Shown here: positions 1 to 8,853 of the stretch, in pieces
Layout of the letters: each line of letters opens with the position of its first letter
Position numbering within the stretch: position 1 is the first letter of the stretch
Assembly (NCBI GenBank): GCA_900544195.1
Contig: UQUJ01000019.1
Location: 1 to 46,515, forward strand
Length of the DNA stretch: 46,515 nt
Direction: 5' to 3'
Origin: an uncultured Alistipes sp.
GTDB lineage: Bacteria; Bacteroidota; Bacteroidia; Bacteroidales; UBA932
Notes under the pieces: generated by a model
The model's input: the letters and a program-made list of their open reading frames with translations, nothing else
Database searches by the model: none
Told to the model about the DNA's origin: nothing
Made by a program: the position numbers and the translations under genes

Positions 1-582
1 CTGAAGTGGGCCAAGTGCAACCTCGGCGCGTCGAAGCCGTCGGACTACGGCGACTACTACGCCTGGGGCGAGACCGCGCCTAAGGCGGAGTACACTTGGG
101 CGACCTACAAGTGGATGCAGGCCGGCAAGTCCGGCTGGCAGTACATCACGAAGTACACCTTCGCCGACGGCCAGACCGGGGGCATCTGGTATGACTCCGC
201 CGGCGCCTTCATCGGCGACAACAAGACCGTTCTCGCCGCGGCCGACGACGCAGCCACCGCCAATCTCGGCTCACCGTGGCGCATGCCGACCATTGATGAA
301 TTCCAGGAACTGATCGACAAATGCACCTGGACCTGGACCACGCAGGACGGCGTGAACGGCTATCAGGTGGACGGCCCGAACGGCAACGCCATCTTCCTGC
401 CTGCCGCCGGCTACCGCAAAGTTTCCGGGCTCTACAATGTCAGCAAGGGTTACTACTGGTCGAGTTCGCTCAGCACGACCGAAAACAATTGCGCCTACAG
501 CCTCGACCTCCATTCGGACAACTACTTCATTGCCAGAACCTACCGTTACTTCGGGTACACGGTTCGTCCAGTCCGCCCATAA
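1..582 (+). CDS. FISUMP-type surface protein, 3' part (5' end outside window)
   Basis: Reading frame 1 is open from the first base, so the true start lies upstream of the window; 193 residues are present. The start of the visible part reads WAKCNLGAS...YGDYYAWGET, and the end has a YYWSSS-type segment and finishes GYTVRPVRP. This is the pattern of the Fibrobacter succinogenes major paralogous (FISUMP) domain, common at the C-terminus of secreted or lipid-anchored Bacteroidota proteins. Its biochemical role is unknown. The missing N-terminus probably carries a signal peptide and perhaps Ig-like or leucine-rich repeats, but that cannot be seen. The gene is followed after 51 bases by a strong terminator, so it ends a transcription unit. 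It runs toward the minus-strand peptidase operon. Confidence 0.8.
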   Translation: MKWAKCNLGASKPSDYGDYYAWGETAPKAEYTWATYKWMQAGKSGWQYITKYTFADGQTGGIWYDSAGAFIGDNKTVLAAADDAATANLGSPWRMPTIDEFQELIDKCTWTWTTQDGVNGYQVDGPNGNAIFLPAAGYRKVSGLYNVSKGYYWSSSLSTTENNCAYSLDLHSDNYFIARTYRYFGYTVRPVRP

Positions 583-633
583 ATTTGTCCTGCCCCCGCG
601 GGCATGACGCAATAGAATCAATATGACTCCCTT

Positions 634-664
634 CCCGCCAGCCCCTCCGCTGGCGGGATTTATT
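634..664 (+). terminator. Intrinsic terminator of the FISUMP gene
   Basis: Perfect 9-bp stem CCCGCCAGC (634-642) with GCTGGCGGG (649-657) and a 6-nt loop, followed by ATTTATT. It sits 51 bases after the stop codon at 580-582. Confidence 0.75.
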
Positions 665-980
665 CATGTTCGTCCAGAACGAACACACTCTAAAGGGCGC
701 AAGTCCCCAAACCGCCCTGATACGATGTGGCATAAAGCCATCTTGGGCAGGAATCTACGGCGACAGCAGCAAGGGATATCGGGCAAATGCGGAAGGTATA
801 ATGCACCATGCCGCGTCCAATGATAAACTCCGTGCCGCCGGCTATCCTTGTCTGATGGACTACTATGTCAGATTGCACGTAAGATAAGGAACCACCGTAT
901 GCGGAACCGCACGTACGGTGGTGTGAGAGGTCGGAAAACGAAAGCAGGAAGAAAACCACTTCGTTTTCCTCCTGCTCGAT
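665..980 (+). mobile_element. Group II intron remnant, 3' part without reverse transcriptase
   Basis: The last 90 bases match the 3' end of a bacterial group II intron. Domain V is at 891-922: a 10-bp lower stem ACCACCGTAT/GTACGGTGGT, a 2-nt AC bulge (911-912), and an upper stem GCGG/CCGC. It is followed by GTGAGAGG, the usual linker. Domain VI is the hairpin 943-976, and the element ends CGAT at 980, the usual 3' boundary. There is no intron-encoded protein. The 5' GTGYG boundary is not visible, so 665-890 is only presumed to hold parts of domains I-IV. The usual AGC triad reads CAC here and the usual bulged branch-point A in domain VI is absent, which suggests a decayed copy. It abuts the terminator of the preceding gene and the stop codon of the opposing S46 gene. 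Confidence 0.65.
943..976 (-). terminator. Hairpin downstream of the S46 gene (also intron domain VI)
   Basis: Read on the minus strand, a stem AGCAGGA...TCCTGCT with inner GAAAAC/GTTTTC, a 6-nt loop and one A-C mismatch starts six bases after the S46 stop codon. It is followed by TTTCGTTTTCC, so it can serve as the terminator of the six-gene minus-strand unit. The same bases form domain VI of the intron remnant on the plus strand. Confidence 0.5.
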
Positions 981-981
981 G

Positions 982-3072
982 TTATTTACTGAAGTTTATT
1001 TCTTTGACAATCCGCTTCAGTCCTGCGTATTTGTCAAGGACCCACATCACGTAGCGGATGTCCGTGTTGATGCATTTGTTGTAGCCTTGGGTGTAGGACG
1101 CGTCGCTGGCGAGTGATTCGAGATTGCCGTCAAAGGCCAATCCGATGAGCTCGCCTTTCGCGTTCAGCACAGGACTGCCGGAGTTTCCACCGGTGATGTC
1201 GTTGTCCGTCATGAAGTCCACGATCATCGTGCGTTTTCCGTTAACCTTGACTCCCCATCGTCCCCACCGACCTTTTTCCAGAAGGCTTTTCTGCCTTTCC
1301 GTAAGGATGTAGTCATGGTCAGCAGGATTGTATTTCTGGAGTATTCCCTTCGGAGTGGTGTGCCAGTCATAGATGATGCCGTCATTCGGCTGGAGACCGC
1401 CAACGGTTCCGTAAGTGATTCTCATTGTGGAGTTTGCGTCAGGGTACTGCTCGATGTCCTTATGAAGCCTCATCCAGTAGAGCGCCTTTTTATATTCCTT
1501 TTCAAGGTGGGAAACATCCTGCATTTTCTTGGCTTGGCCGTTCCTGTTGTTGAAGGTCATTATCGGGGTGTCGGTCAGGAACAGTCTGAGCGGATCTTTC
1601 TTTACATCGTCGATTGACTGGATGTCTTCGATCCGCTTTGCGGAAGAGATCACGCTCTTGTTCCAAAGATATTCAGCCATGGCTTTGTAGTCATTCCCGA
1701 AACGGTCCTGCATCTTGCTTTGGTACTTCCCGAAATAGTATGACTCCAGGTTGTCGAAATATTCCTTGCAGGCATATTCAAGAAGTTCTTTTTCCACTCT
1801 GGCATCAGTGGCGGCGGCTCCTTCCCTCAGCGCTTCCTTGGCTTTTTCCACGGTTGAGGTGTTTCCCGCGCGGAGAAGGTAGCGGCTGATGTATGTTCCA
1901 CGGAATATGGTCTCGCGGAAAAAGACCTTGTCCTTCTCGATGCTTTCTGTCAGTGAATATGCTTCCTTCAGATCCGGAATCAGATTCTCCCACATCGCCC
2001 TGCGGTTGGCCGCCGCGTTGATCCATCTCTGCATCTCGCGCTCCTGTGCGACCTTTTCGTCCTTGACCCAGAACCTCTTGAAGCATCGGACCATACCCTC
2101 ATTGTTCTCCTGCACATTACTCAGCGAGAAGAACCAGTCCGAGTATTTCATCCTGACCTGCGGATCGGCATCCATCCACTTGCGGATGATGCCCATCTGC
2201 CCGCCACGGATTGCGTTTGACACCGGGAGGCTGACTTTTTCCTGATAGTTTATCTCTGCGGATGAGGAATATCTGTTCGTCCTTCCCGGGTAACCGATCA
2301 CCATGGTGAACGACCCGGGATAGTACCCGGCGCGGGAGATTCTCAGGCTTTTTTCCCTTGTCACAGGCTCCCCGTCCTCGTAGATCCTGTAGATCGTGAA
2401 GTCACAGTTGTGGCGAGGCCAGGTCCAATTGTCTTGATTCCCTCCGAAGTAGCCTATGCTCTGCGGAGGAGCGGCGACGAGCCTGAGGTCGGTATAGACC
2501 TTGTAAACGGACATATAGTACTTTTCTCCGGCCCACATGCTGCTTAGGATGCACTCCAGTCCCGTGGCCTTGTTGTACCGTTTCTCCATCATCGCGCTGA
2601 TCTTCCTCATTCCGCACGGCTTGCCGGCGGAGCGGAGTTCCTTGGTAAGCCCCTTGACTTCCTCTGTGACATCGAATACCCTTTTCAGGAAGAAGACCTT
2701 CTCTCCTTCAACAGGGATCTCCTGCTCGCTTGTCATCGCCCAGAACCCGTCCTCCAGATAGTTGTGCTCAGGGGTACTGAGCTTCGCGATGTTCGAATAC
2801 GCGCAGTGATGGTTGGTGATGATCAGGCCCTGGTCGGAGATCACGCTTCCGGTACAGTAGAATCCGATTGACACGACCGCGTCCGCGACCGCCGTCCCGG
2901 GAGCCTCGTCATTGTAGATCTCATTGGCCGCCAGCTTGAGCCCGCGAGCCCTCATGTTCTTCTCCAGCGCCTCGTTGATGTCCTGAATCATCCACATCCC
3001 CTCATCGGCAAAAGCCGTGGCGCCGAACATCAGTGCCACAGCCGTCATAACCAGTCTTCTTGCTTTCATCAA
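982..3072 (-). CDS. S46 family dipeptidyl-peptidase, DPP7-like
   Basis: 696 aa, the usual length for S46 (about 700-720). Residues 1-22 form a signal peptide (hydrophobic AVALMFGATAFA), so the enzyme acts in the periplasm or at the cell surface. S46 enzymes remove dipeptides from the N-terminus of oligopeptides. The chymotrypsin-like triad is visible: His89 in TNHHC, Asp224 in HNCDFTIYR, Ser631 in GGNSGSPV. The residue after FD in GLAFDGN (Gly649) sits at the position known to set P1 preference; Gly is the DPP7 type (hydrophobic P1), whereas DPP11 has Arg and prefers Asp/Glu. It is the last gene of a minus-strand unit, 4 bases after the M16 gene. Dipeptides released here would suit the operon's proposed peptide-scavenging role. 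Confidence 0.93.
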   Translation of the reverse strand: MMKARRLVMTAVALMFGATAFADEGMWMIQDINEALEKNMRARGLKLAANEIYNDEAPGTAVADAVVSIGFYCTGSVISDQGLIITNHHCAYSNIAKLSTPEHNYLEDGFWAMTSEQEIPVEGEKVFFLKRVFDVTEEVKGLTKELRSAGKPCGMRKISAMMEKRYNKATGLECILSSMWAGEKYYMSVYKVYTDLRLVAAPPQSIGYFGGNQDNWTWPRHNCDFTIYRIYEDGEPVTREKSLRISRAGYYPGSFTMVIGYPGRTNRYSSSAEINYQEKVSLPVSNAIRGGQMGIIRKWMDADPQVRMKYSDWFFSLSNVQENNEGMVRCFKRFWVKDEKVAQEREMQRWINAAANRRAMWENLIPDLKEAYSLTESIEKDKVFFRETIFRGTYISRYLLRAGNTSTVEKAKEALREGAAATDARVEKELLEYACKEYFDNLESYYFGKYQSKMQDRFGNDYKAMAEYLWNKSVISSAKRIEDIQSIDDVKKDPLRLFLTDTPIMTFNNRNGQAKKMQDVSHLEKEYKKALYWMRLHKDIEQYPDANSTMRITYGTVGGLQPNDGIIYDWHTTPKGILQKYNPADHDYILTERQKSLLEKGRWGRWGVKVNGKRTMIVDFMTDNDITGGNSGSPVLNAKGELIGLAFDGNLESLASDASYTQGYNKCINTDIRYVMWVLDKYAGLKRIVKEINFSK

Positions 3073-3076
3073 AAGT

Positions 3077-5905
3077 CTATTCTTCTGTGTAAATGGTTGT
3101 AAGGACGTTCTTTCCGGTCAGTTTTCCGGCCACCTTGCGTACATCCTCGGCGGTGACGCTGCCGTAGGCGGCCACCCTGTCGATGTTCGGATTGATTCCG
3201 TTCCTTACATAGTTCATCACCTGAGAGTTCCTGTGAGGCATCGACATCGCTTTCTTGGCCTTGGACTCAGTCTCGTTCTTGATCAGCCATTTTCTGGCCT
3301 CCTCAAGCTCTTTCCCGGAAGGGCCGCCGGAGCAAAACCCGGAAACGATGTCGTCAAGGTCTCCGACCAGAACCTCATAAAGATCAGGCCTTGTCTTGAA
3401 CGTGATCTCGGACTCGCTTCTGCCTTTCTCCCTGACGCTCACATAGGAGTTGAACCTGATGGTGTACGTTCCTCCACGGTTCTCACGGATCTGATTCAGA
3501 AGCCTCTGGGACAGAATGTAGTCCACAAAATCAACGGCGGCCAGATTCTTAGGGGTCGGCTTTACCTTCGAGGAGAACATTCTGGTCACGATCGTGTAAG
3601 GGTTGATCTCTTTCTTGCCTGTCATTGAATATACCTGCGTACCCTTGAATGCCGGTATGCGTTCCCTGACTTTTGCTTTAGTGAAGGTCTTGCCGTCTGT
3701 TGGAATCGTGGCGATGTACTTGCGGACATATTCCTTGATCGTTGTCTCGTCGAGGTTGCTGGCTATAAAGAGCGTCATTCCTGCGGCGGGATTGAACTCC
3801 CTGCTGTAGATCTCTTCAGCCAGATCCATATCCACGCCATCCACGGCGGCGGAGTCAATGTCCACCGACCACGGATGGTTTCCGTAGATGATCGAGTCAC
3901 AGGCTTCGCTGAACCTGACGGCATCTTTTTTCGGCTCGCTGAGTGATTCGAGTTTCTTGTCCTTCATCTGCTGCAGAACCTTGGCCTGAGGCAGGAACGG
4001 GTCTGTCACCGTAAGTGCGGCGATACGGAAGGCGTTCTCCGCCTTCTTCGCAGGAGCTGTCGTGAATATGCCCGCGAACCTGTCGCTTATCCTGAGTGAG
4101 CGGGAAATCCCACCGCATTCCGGCATCTTTCCGATCTCATCCGCGGTCGCTCCACGGAATCCGGCGTTGGCCCTGATGAACTCCCCGGCGAAAAGCGAGG
4201 ATGCGAACCTGTCCTGAGGGAGGGCGTTGTAGCCCGAGCCAAAGTAAACGAGCAGGGAGAGGTCCGGTGTCACTTTGGAATCCTTCACGGCGGTCCAGTA
4301 AACCTTGGCTCCGTTGCTGAGGATCCATTCCTTCGTCCCGTCCAGCCCTTTGACGTTGTTTTCCTTTACAATCGTTCCTTCCGGGTAGTTGACCGTGAGG
4401 TCGATCTTGTTGAATGTCAGGAAATTCGGCTTGGCCTCATGTGCCCTGACCTGAGCGAGTCTGGCTTTGGTGTCCTCCAAGGACGGAACCTTGGCCAAAT
4501 CCTTAGGATTGGCGAACCAGGAATATATCTTGTCGCTCCCGGAGAAAACTTTGGCAACGTATGGCTTGACATCCTCCAGAGAGATGTCCTTGAGGATTCT
4601 GTTCTGGATTCCATGCAGCGTGGCCGGATCGGTAAGCGCGGCCCCGCTGACGAAATTATTGTGGCAGACTCCCACAAAGTCTTCATTACGAAGTGATTCG
4701 GCCTTCTTCGGCCTGTCGAGATGGTAGCGCTTCCTGACCAGCATCTTCGCGGCCTCGATCTCGTCTTGCGAGACACCATATTCAATCATCGATTTCTCGT
4801 TTCCAGCGTAGAAGTCGATGAGGTCCAGCAGGTTGCCGTCCTTTTTGCCAAGGATTGTGTAAAGATCCACATAGTAGTCGCTGGACTCGGCGTAGTTCAC
4901 CATCACCGCTGACTTGGCCTCGGCTTTCCCGGTGCGCACCTGCTCCTTCATCCTTTCGGTCATAATGTTGGCCAGAATGTCACGGATGTAAAGGTCCTTG
5001 TAGAACCCTTCCGTGCCGCGGATCTCACGGGCCGGGTAAGGCATTCTGTAGAAAACCTTGAGGGCGGTGAAGCTCAGTGTGGAATCGATCAGGTTCTCGA
5101 AGATCGGACCGTCAGCCTTCGGTGCGAGGAAGACCTCCTTCGGAGTCGGGTTCACGGCCTTTGGAATGTCAGAGAACCGCTTGATGATCTTCTTCTCCAT
5201 TTGTTCGGCATCAATGTCTCCGACCACTATTATCGCCTGAAGATCAGGACGGTACCATTTGTGATAGAAATTAAGAATATCCTCCCTCTTGAAATTGTTG
5301 ATTACGTCAAGTGATCCGAGGACGGTTCTCTTTGTCTGTTTCGCTCCCTGATAGACAAGATTGGTCTGTGCGGTGAACAAGGTACGGCGCGAGTCGAAGC
5401 CTCGTCTCCACTCCTCTCGGATGACCCCTCTTTCGTTGTCAAGTTCGTCCTGCTCGCAGAGGATGTCGCCCGACCAGTCGTGCAGGATAAGCAGCACGGA
5501 GTCCACGAACGACTCTCTGGCGACCGGCGCTCCGTCAATGTGGTAGCAGGTCTCGCTCCTGGACGTGAAAGCGTTTACGTTGGCCCCGAAGCGGACGCCG
5601 TTTTTCCCAAGGAACTCCAGCATCTCCTTTCCTGGGTAATGCTTGATTCCGTTGAATGCCATATGCTCCAGAAAATGTGCGAGGCCGTTCTGGTTGTCAT
5701 CCTCCTGAAGCGCACCGACATTGTGCACGATGTAGAAATCCGCCACTCCGGCAGGATTCGCGCTATGCCTGACATAGTAAGTCAGTCCGTTGTCAAGTTT
5801 TCCTGTCTTGATCTGTCCGTCCACCGGCAGAGGCTGTGCGGTCAGACTGAGCGCACCCAACGCCAATGTGGCCGACGTGATGAAAAGAGTTTTTAAAAAT
5901 TGCAT
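3077..5905 (-). CDS. M16 family zinc metallopeptidase, secreted, two-domain
   Basis: 942 aa with a signal peptide (residues 1-23, ending LTAQ), so periplasmic. The inverted zinc motif HFLEH (His77, Glu80, His81) is followed by ELDNERGVIREEW, whose Glu158 lies at the spacing expected for the third ligand. The length and the second, motif-less M16 half match PqqL/pitrilysin-type enzymes that form a clam-shell chamber and cut oligopeptides. The start overlaps the end of the upstream DUF6850 gene by 13 bases, implying translational coupling, and the S46 gene follows after 4 bases. Substrate is not known; the context suggests peptides brought in by the TonB-dependent receptor of the same unit. Confidence 0.92.
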   Translation of the reverse strand: MQFLKTLFITSATLALGALSLTAQPLPVDGQIKTGKLDNGLTYYVRHSANPAGVADFYIVHNVGALQEDDNQNGLAHFLEHMAFNGIKHYPGKEMLEFLGKNGVRFGANVNAFTSRSETCYHIDGAPVARESFVDSVLLILHDWSGDILCEQDELDNERGVIREEWRRGFDSRRTLFTAQTNLVYQGAKQTKRTVLGSLDVINNFKREDILNFYHKWYRPDLQAIIVVGDIDAEQMEKKIIKRFSDIPKAVNPTPKEVFLAPKADGPIFENLIDSTLSFTALKVFYRMPYPAREIRGTEGFYKDLYIRDILANIMTERMKEQVRTGKAEAKSAVMVNYAESSDYYVDLYTILGKKDGNLLDLIDFYAGNEKSMIEYGVSQDEIEAAKMLVRKRYHLDRPKKAESLRNEDFVGVCHNNFVSGAALTDPATLHGIQNRILKDISLEDVKPYVAKVFSGSDKIYSWFANPKDLAKVPSLEDTKARLAQVRAHEAKPNFLTFNKIDLTVNYPEGTIVKENNVKGLDGTKEWILSNGAKVYWTAVKDSKVTPDLSLLVYFGSGYNALPQDRFASSLFAGEFIRANAGFRGATADEIGKMPECGGISRSLRISDRFAGIFTTAPAKKAENAFRIAALTVTDPFLPQAKVLQQMKDKKLESLSEPKKDAVRFSEACDSIIYGNHPWSVDIDSAAVDGVDMDLAEEIYSREFNPAAGMTLFIASNLDETTIKEYVRKYIATIPTDGKTFTKAKVRERIPAFKGTQVYSMTGKKEINPYTIVTRMFSSKVKPTPKNLAAVDFVDYILSQRLLNQIRENRGGTYTIRFNSYVSVREKGRSESEITFKTRPDLYEVLVGDLDDIVSGFCSGGPSGKELEEARKWLIKNETESKAKKAMSMPHRNSQVMNYVRNGINPNIDRVAAYGSVTAEDVRKVAGKLTGKNVLTTIYTEE

Positions 5906-7521
5906 CCTATTGTGAATATGATTGTGTTCCTGTAGTTCCCTGTAAGGTATTCCGGATCCGAGGTCAGGCGGTGGTAACTGTCCGCCAGATCCATGAATAC
6001 GGAATAGTGGCGCCTGCCCGTTTCCTTGACCAGGGTGAAGCGGACGGAGGCTGTCCCCCCCGCCGAGGAGGCGTGGAAATATTCAAAGTTCCTGTTCAGA
6101 TAGGTGTCGTTGGTACGCGGGTTCCCGGTTGCGGAGGAGTACTGTCCGTCCTCGTTCTTCAGATCGTCCCCGGCGAACGAATAATCCCCTCCCAAGGTGA
6201 TGGACAAGAAGTTGTTCCCCATCGGAAAGTTCTTGACCCCAGTCAGGTTGACCGTGTTGCGGGCGATTCTCTGTTTCCTGTAGAAAGGATATGATGTTGC
6301 GGTCTGGTTCACACCGAACCTCTCGTAGCCGACAGACAAGGCCCAAGGAACAGGGCTGAAGATGCCCTTGTGACCGTCGGCCTGTCTCTCGATCGAGTAG
6401 CGTGCCTTGATTCTGCCCACGGTCTTGTCTCCGACTTCCTGACTTCCGAAGTACTGGATCTCGGAACTCTGCCCAGGTTTGGTTGAGACCCTGTAGGAGT
6501 TCTCTTTGTTGAGCGAGGTCATTATGTTCCAGTTTCCGTCAATCCTGTTGTAGAATTTGCCGGTCTTGAAGGTGACCCTGACGCCGAGATCGTACCTCAT
6601 TCCGTCGTAGTCACAGAACTTCACTGTGCCGCTGCCTTTCTTTCCGAAGTAACCACTTCTGTAGGCCGCTCCCAGATCTATGAAGGTGTTTACCCCGCCG
6701 ACGCTGAATTCGGCCTGGGCGCTTCCGCCGAAGAACTGGTTGAACATCGGACGCTCAGAGCTGACAGACACGAACCCGTTGTCTCCCTCAACGACCTCTA
6801 CCTTGCCGAAGCTGGCTCCGTAGTCGATCAGGTAGTAGTACTGCCTGTCAATCGTTCCGAAAAGCTTCTCAAGTACGGTCTCGATGGTCTTGGTGTACCT
6901 CAAGCTGACTCCGAAAGCGGCCTTGCCCCTTGGCAGTGAATACTTTGCGCCTAACGACGCATCCAGATCCATCCATTGGTTATACGCCCGCGGATCCTTA
7001 CGCTTGGCGTAGTCGGCGCTCTGGTAAGAGACCTTCCCGGCAAGCGTGAGCCTGTTGGTCAATGAATATGCCATCGCACCCTCAAGGGTGTATTTCTCCA
7101 GAGTCTTCGACCCGGTCGTCGTGTCGGAGTTCTCGACAAAGTTGATCGGATTGTAGTAAGGGTCCAGAAGGATAGGCCCTCCCATATCCTTCCCTTTGAA
7201 ATAACTGTAGTCCACCCGGCCGTAGAAAGTGATCCTGTCGGAGACTTTCATGTAGGAGGCAGCCTCCAGGCCTGGCTTTAGGCAGTCCGGACTCTCGTGT
7301 AGGTCAATCAATCCTCCGTTCTTATTTTCAAGCCAAGCCCTGACGGTGGAGAGCCGGCCTGTTAGGGGCGATGAGATTCCGGCAGGATTGGAAGACCGTA
7401 TCCACGGGGACGAGTCTGAGAAACGGGAATATTCATCCTTCCACTCTTCTCCGGTCTGTGACCAGGCCGGAAGAGCGGAAAGGATGAACATTCCTAAAAA
7501 CGATAGGATTCTTGAACCCAT
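5893..7521 (-). CDS. Outer-membrane beta-barrel protein, DUF6850-like
   Basis: 542 aa. Residues 1-22 look like a signal peptide (FILSALPAWSQ). The rest alternates short polar and aromatic-rich strands (for example YGRVDYSYFKG, LRYTKTIETV, SITLGGDYSF) and ends in a phenylalanine (TIGCNF), as expected for a protein inserted by the BAM machinery. I recognise the pattern as the DUF6850 barrel that accompanies DUF4876 lipoproteins in Bacteroidota; no function is established that I know of. It lies 3 bases after the DUF4876 gene and overlaps the M16 gene start by 13 bases. A channel or an accessory surface protein for the neighbouring receptor is a reasonable inference only. Confidence 0.75.
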   Translation of the reverse strand: MGSRILSFLGMFILSALPAWSQTGEEWKDEYSRFSDSSPWIRSSNPAGISSPLTGRLSTVRAWLENKNGGLIDLHESPDCLKPGLEAASYMKVSDRITFYGRVDYSYFKGKDMGGPILLDPYYNPINFVENSDTTTGSKTLEKYTLEGAMAYSLTNRLTLAGKVSYQSADYAKRKDPRAYNQWMDLDASLGAKYSLPRGKAAFGVSLRYTKTIETVLEKLFGTIDRQYYYLIDYGASFGKVEVVEGDNGFVSVSSERPMFNQFFGGSAQAEFSVGGVNTFIDLGAAYRSGYFGKKGSGTVKFCDYDGMRYDLGVRVTFKTGKFYNRIDGNWNIMTSLNKENSYRVSTKPGQSSEIQYFGSQEVGDKTVGRIKARYSIERQADGHKGIFSPVPWALSVGYERFGVNQTATSYPFYRKQRIARNTVNLTGVKNFPMGNNFLSITLGGDYSFAGDDLKNEDGQYSSATGNPRTNDTYLNRNFEYFHASSAGGTASVRFTLVKETGRRHYSVFMDLADSYHRLTSDPEYLTGNYRNTIIFTIGCNF

Positions 7522-7524
7522 GAT

Positions 7525-8814
7525 TTACTTTTTGATGGAAGAGACCTTTCTCTGGTGGAAGTCGTTCTTTGAATTGTTTGTGTCCTTGTAGATGATGTGC
7601 GCACCCTTGGCGATCGATGCCTCGGCGTCGATTCCTGAAGGGTCAGTGGAACCGCCCTCTTCGGCCTCGGTGCCGCCGGCATAGTTGTAGACCAGTTTAC
7701 CCTCGTTCTCGGCGAGAGCCTCGGTGGCTTCCTTGTCAACATTTCTGTAGACGGTGAAGCCTTTTTTGCCTGTGAAACATATGTAGCCGGCGTCAACGCT
7801 GTCAAGAAGCCTCTTGTTGGACTTCTGGAGATGGGCGTTGTCAAAGACCTCTACACCGTCCTTTATCCACTTCACAGGGATCTTGGCGCAGTTGAAAGCA
7901 GGCTTTCCGGTAGGGGACTCTATGTTTTCAGGATTCGTGACGAAATCCTTGGCGCTGGTTCCTTCCGGAGAGAAGATGAAGAGGGCCGGAGATGTCTTGG
8001 AGATGGCCCATGCGTTGCCCATTCCGTAGCAGTAAGTCTTGAGATAGTTGCTTGCAGGGATGGACGCTGAAGGAGCCGGATAGTTGCTGACATTGTTGAA
8101 GACCTCAGGGTCGTAGAAGACGTAGTCGGCCTTGCTCAGGTCTACCGAGTTGCGGTAGGTCTCCGTATGGTTGATGGCTCCGGTGATGGAGATGACAATC
8201 TGTGAGTAAGGAGCGATTCTCACGTTCGTATCGAACCACCAGCATGCGGTCCAAGCCGGAATGTAGTCGGAATAGGTGAGCTTGCCGTCTTTGAGGTAGT
8301 TGTTGGTGGCATTGGCATTGGCCGGATTTCCGATCGCGAACGCGAACTTACTTGCGTCGGCCTCAACAGGAGAATTGTTGTACAGGATGACATATTTGTC
8401 CAAGGCGTAGTCCTTCGCGTCCTCGTTGTCCATACAGCCTGCAAAGTACAACTCCTTGATGATGACCTGGCTCGTTGTGGACTCGGACAGTTCAAGCCTG
8501 AAGCTGTTGGTTCCGTTGTCGACTACCGTGACAGCAGGGTTCGTTCCGTTGAATATGCTGGATTCTTTGTAAACTGTCGCCGATGCTTCGTAGATTCCGG
8601 CCACAAGCTGGAATGTCGCTGTGCCGTTGACTGTTGTTGCCTTGTAGGCTGTAGAGGATGACTTGTCTGTTACGGTCACCTCAACGGCATCCGTGACAGG
8701 CTCGTTGCCGATAACGACCTGGATTGTCACATCGTTGATCTTGGCGCTTTCGTCTTTCTTGCAGGCCGTGAATGCGGCGGTCGCGGCAAGAATAATGTAG
8801 ATGATTCTTTTCAT
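7525..8814 (-). CDS. DUF4876 surface lipoprotein
   Basis: 429 aa. The N-terminus MKRIIYIILAATAAFTACKK has a lipoprotein signal with the lipobox cysteine at Cys18. Residues about 28-115 resemble a carboxypeptidase-regulatory/Ig-like fold (VTIQVVIGNEPVTDAVEVTV, then a TATFQLVAGIYEA segment), typical of DUF4876. The remainder (IIKELYFAGC onward) is a beta-rich domain without recognised catalytic residues. In Bacteroidota such lipoproteins often sit on the cell surface next to a TonB receptor and help ligand capture, but SusD-like TPR helices are not seen. It stands between the receptor gene (39-base gap) and the DUF6850 barrel gene (3-base gap). Confidence 0.85.
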   Translation of the reverse strand: MKRIIYIILAATAAFTACKKDESAKINDVTIQVVIGNEPVTDAVEVTVTDKSSSTAYKATTVNGTATFQLVAGIYEASATVYKESSIFNGTNPAVTVVDNGTNSFRLELSESTTSQVIIKELYFAGCMDNEDAKDYALDKYVILYNNSPVEADASKFAFAIGNPANANATNNYLKDGKLTYSDYIPAWTACWWFDTNVRIAPYSQIVISITGAINHTETYRNSVDLSKADYVFYDPEVFNNVSNYPAPSASIPASNYLKTYCYGMGNAWAISKTSPALFIFSPEGTSAKDFVTNPENIESPTGKPAFNCAKIPVKWIKDGVEVFDNAHLQKSNKRLLDSVDAGYICFTGKKGFTVYRNVDKEATEALAENEGKLVYNYAGGTEAEEGGSTDPSGIDAEASIAKGAHIIYKDTNNSKNDFHQRKVSSIKK

Positions 8815-8853
8815 TTTAATTTTGTTTTAATTGTTGGTTTGTTATAGTTCGCC

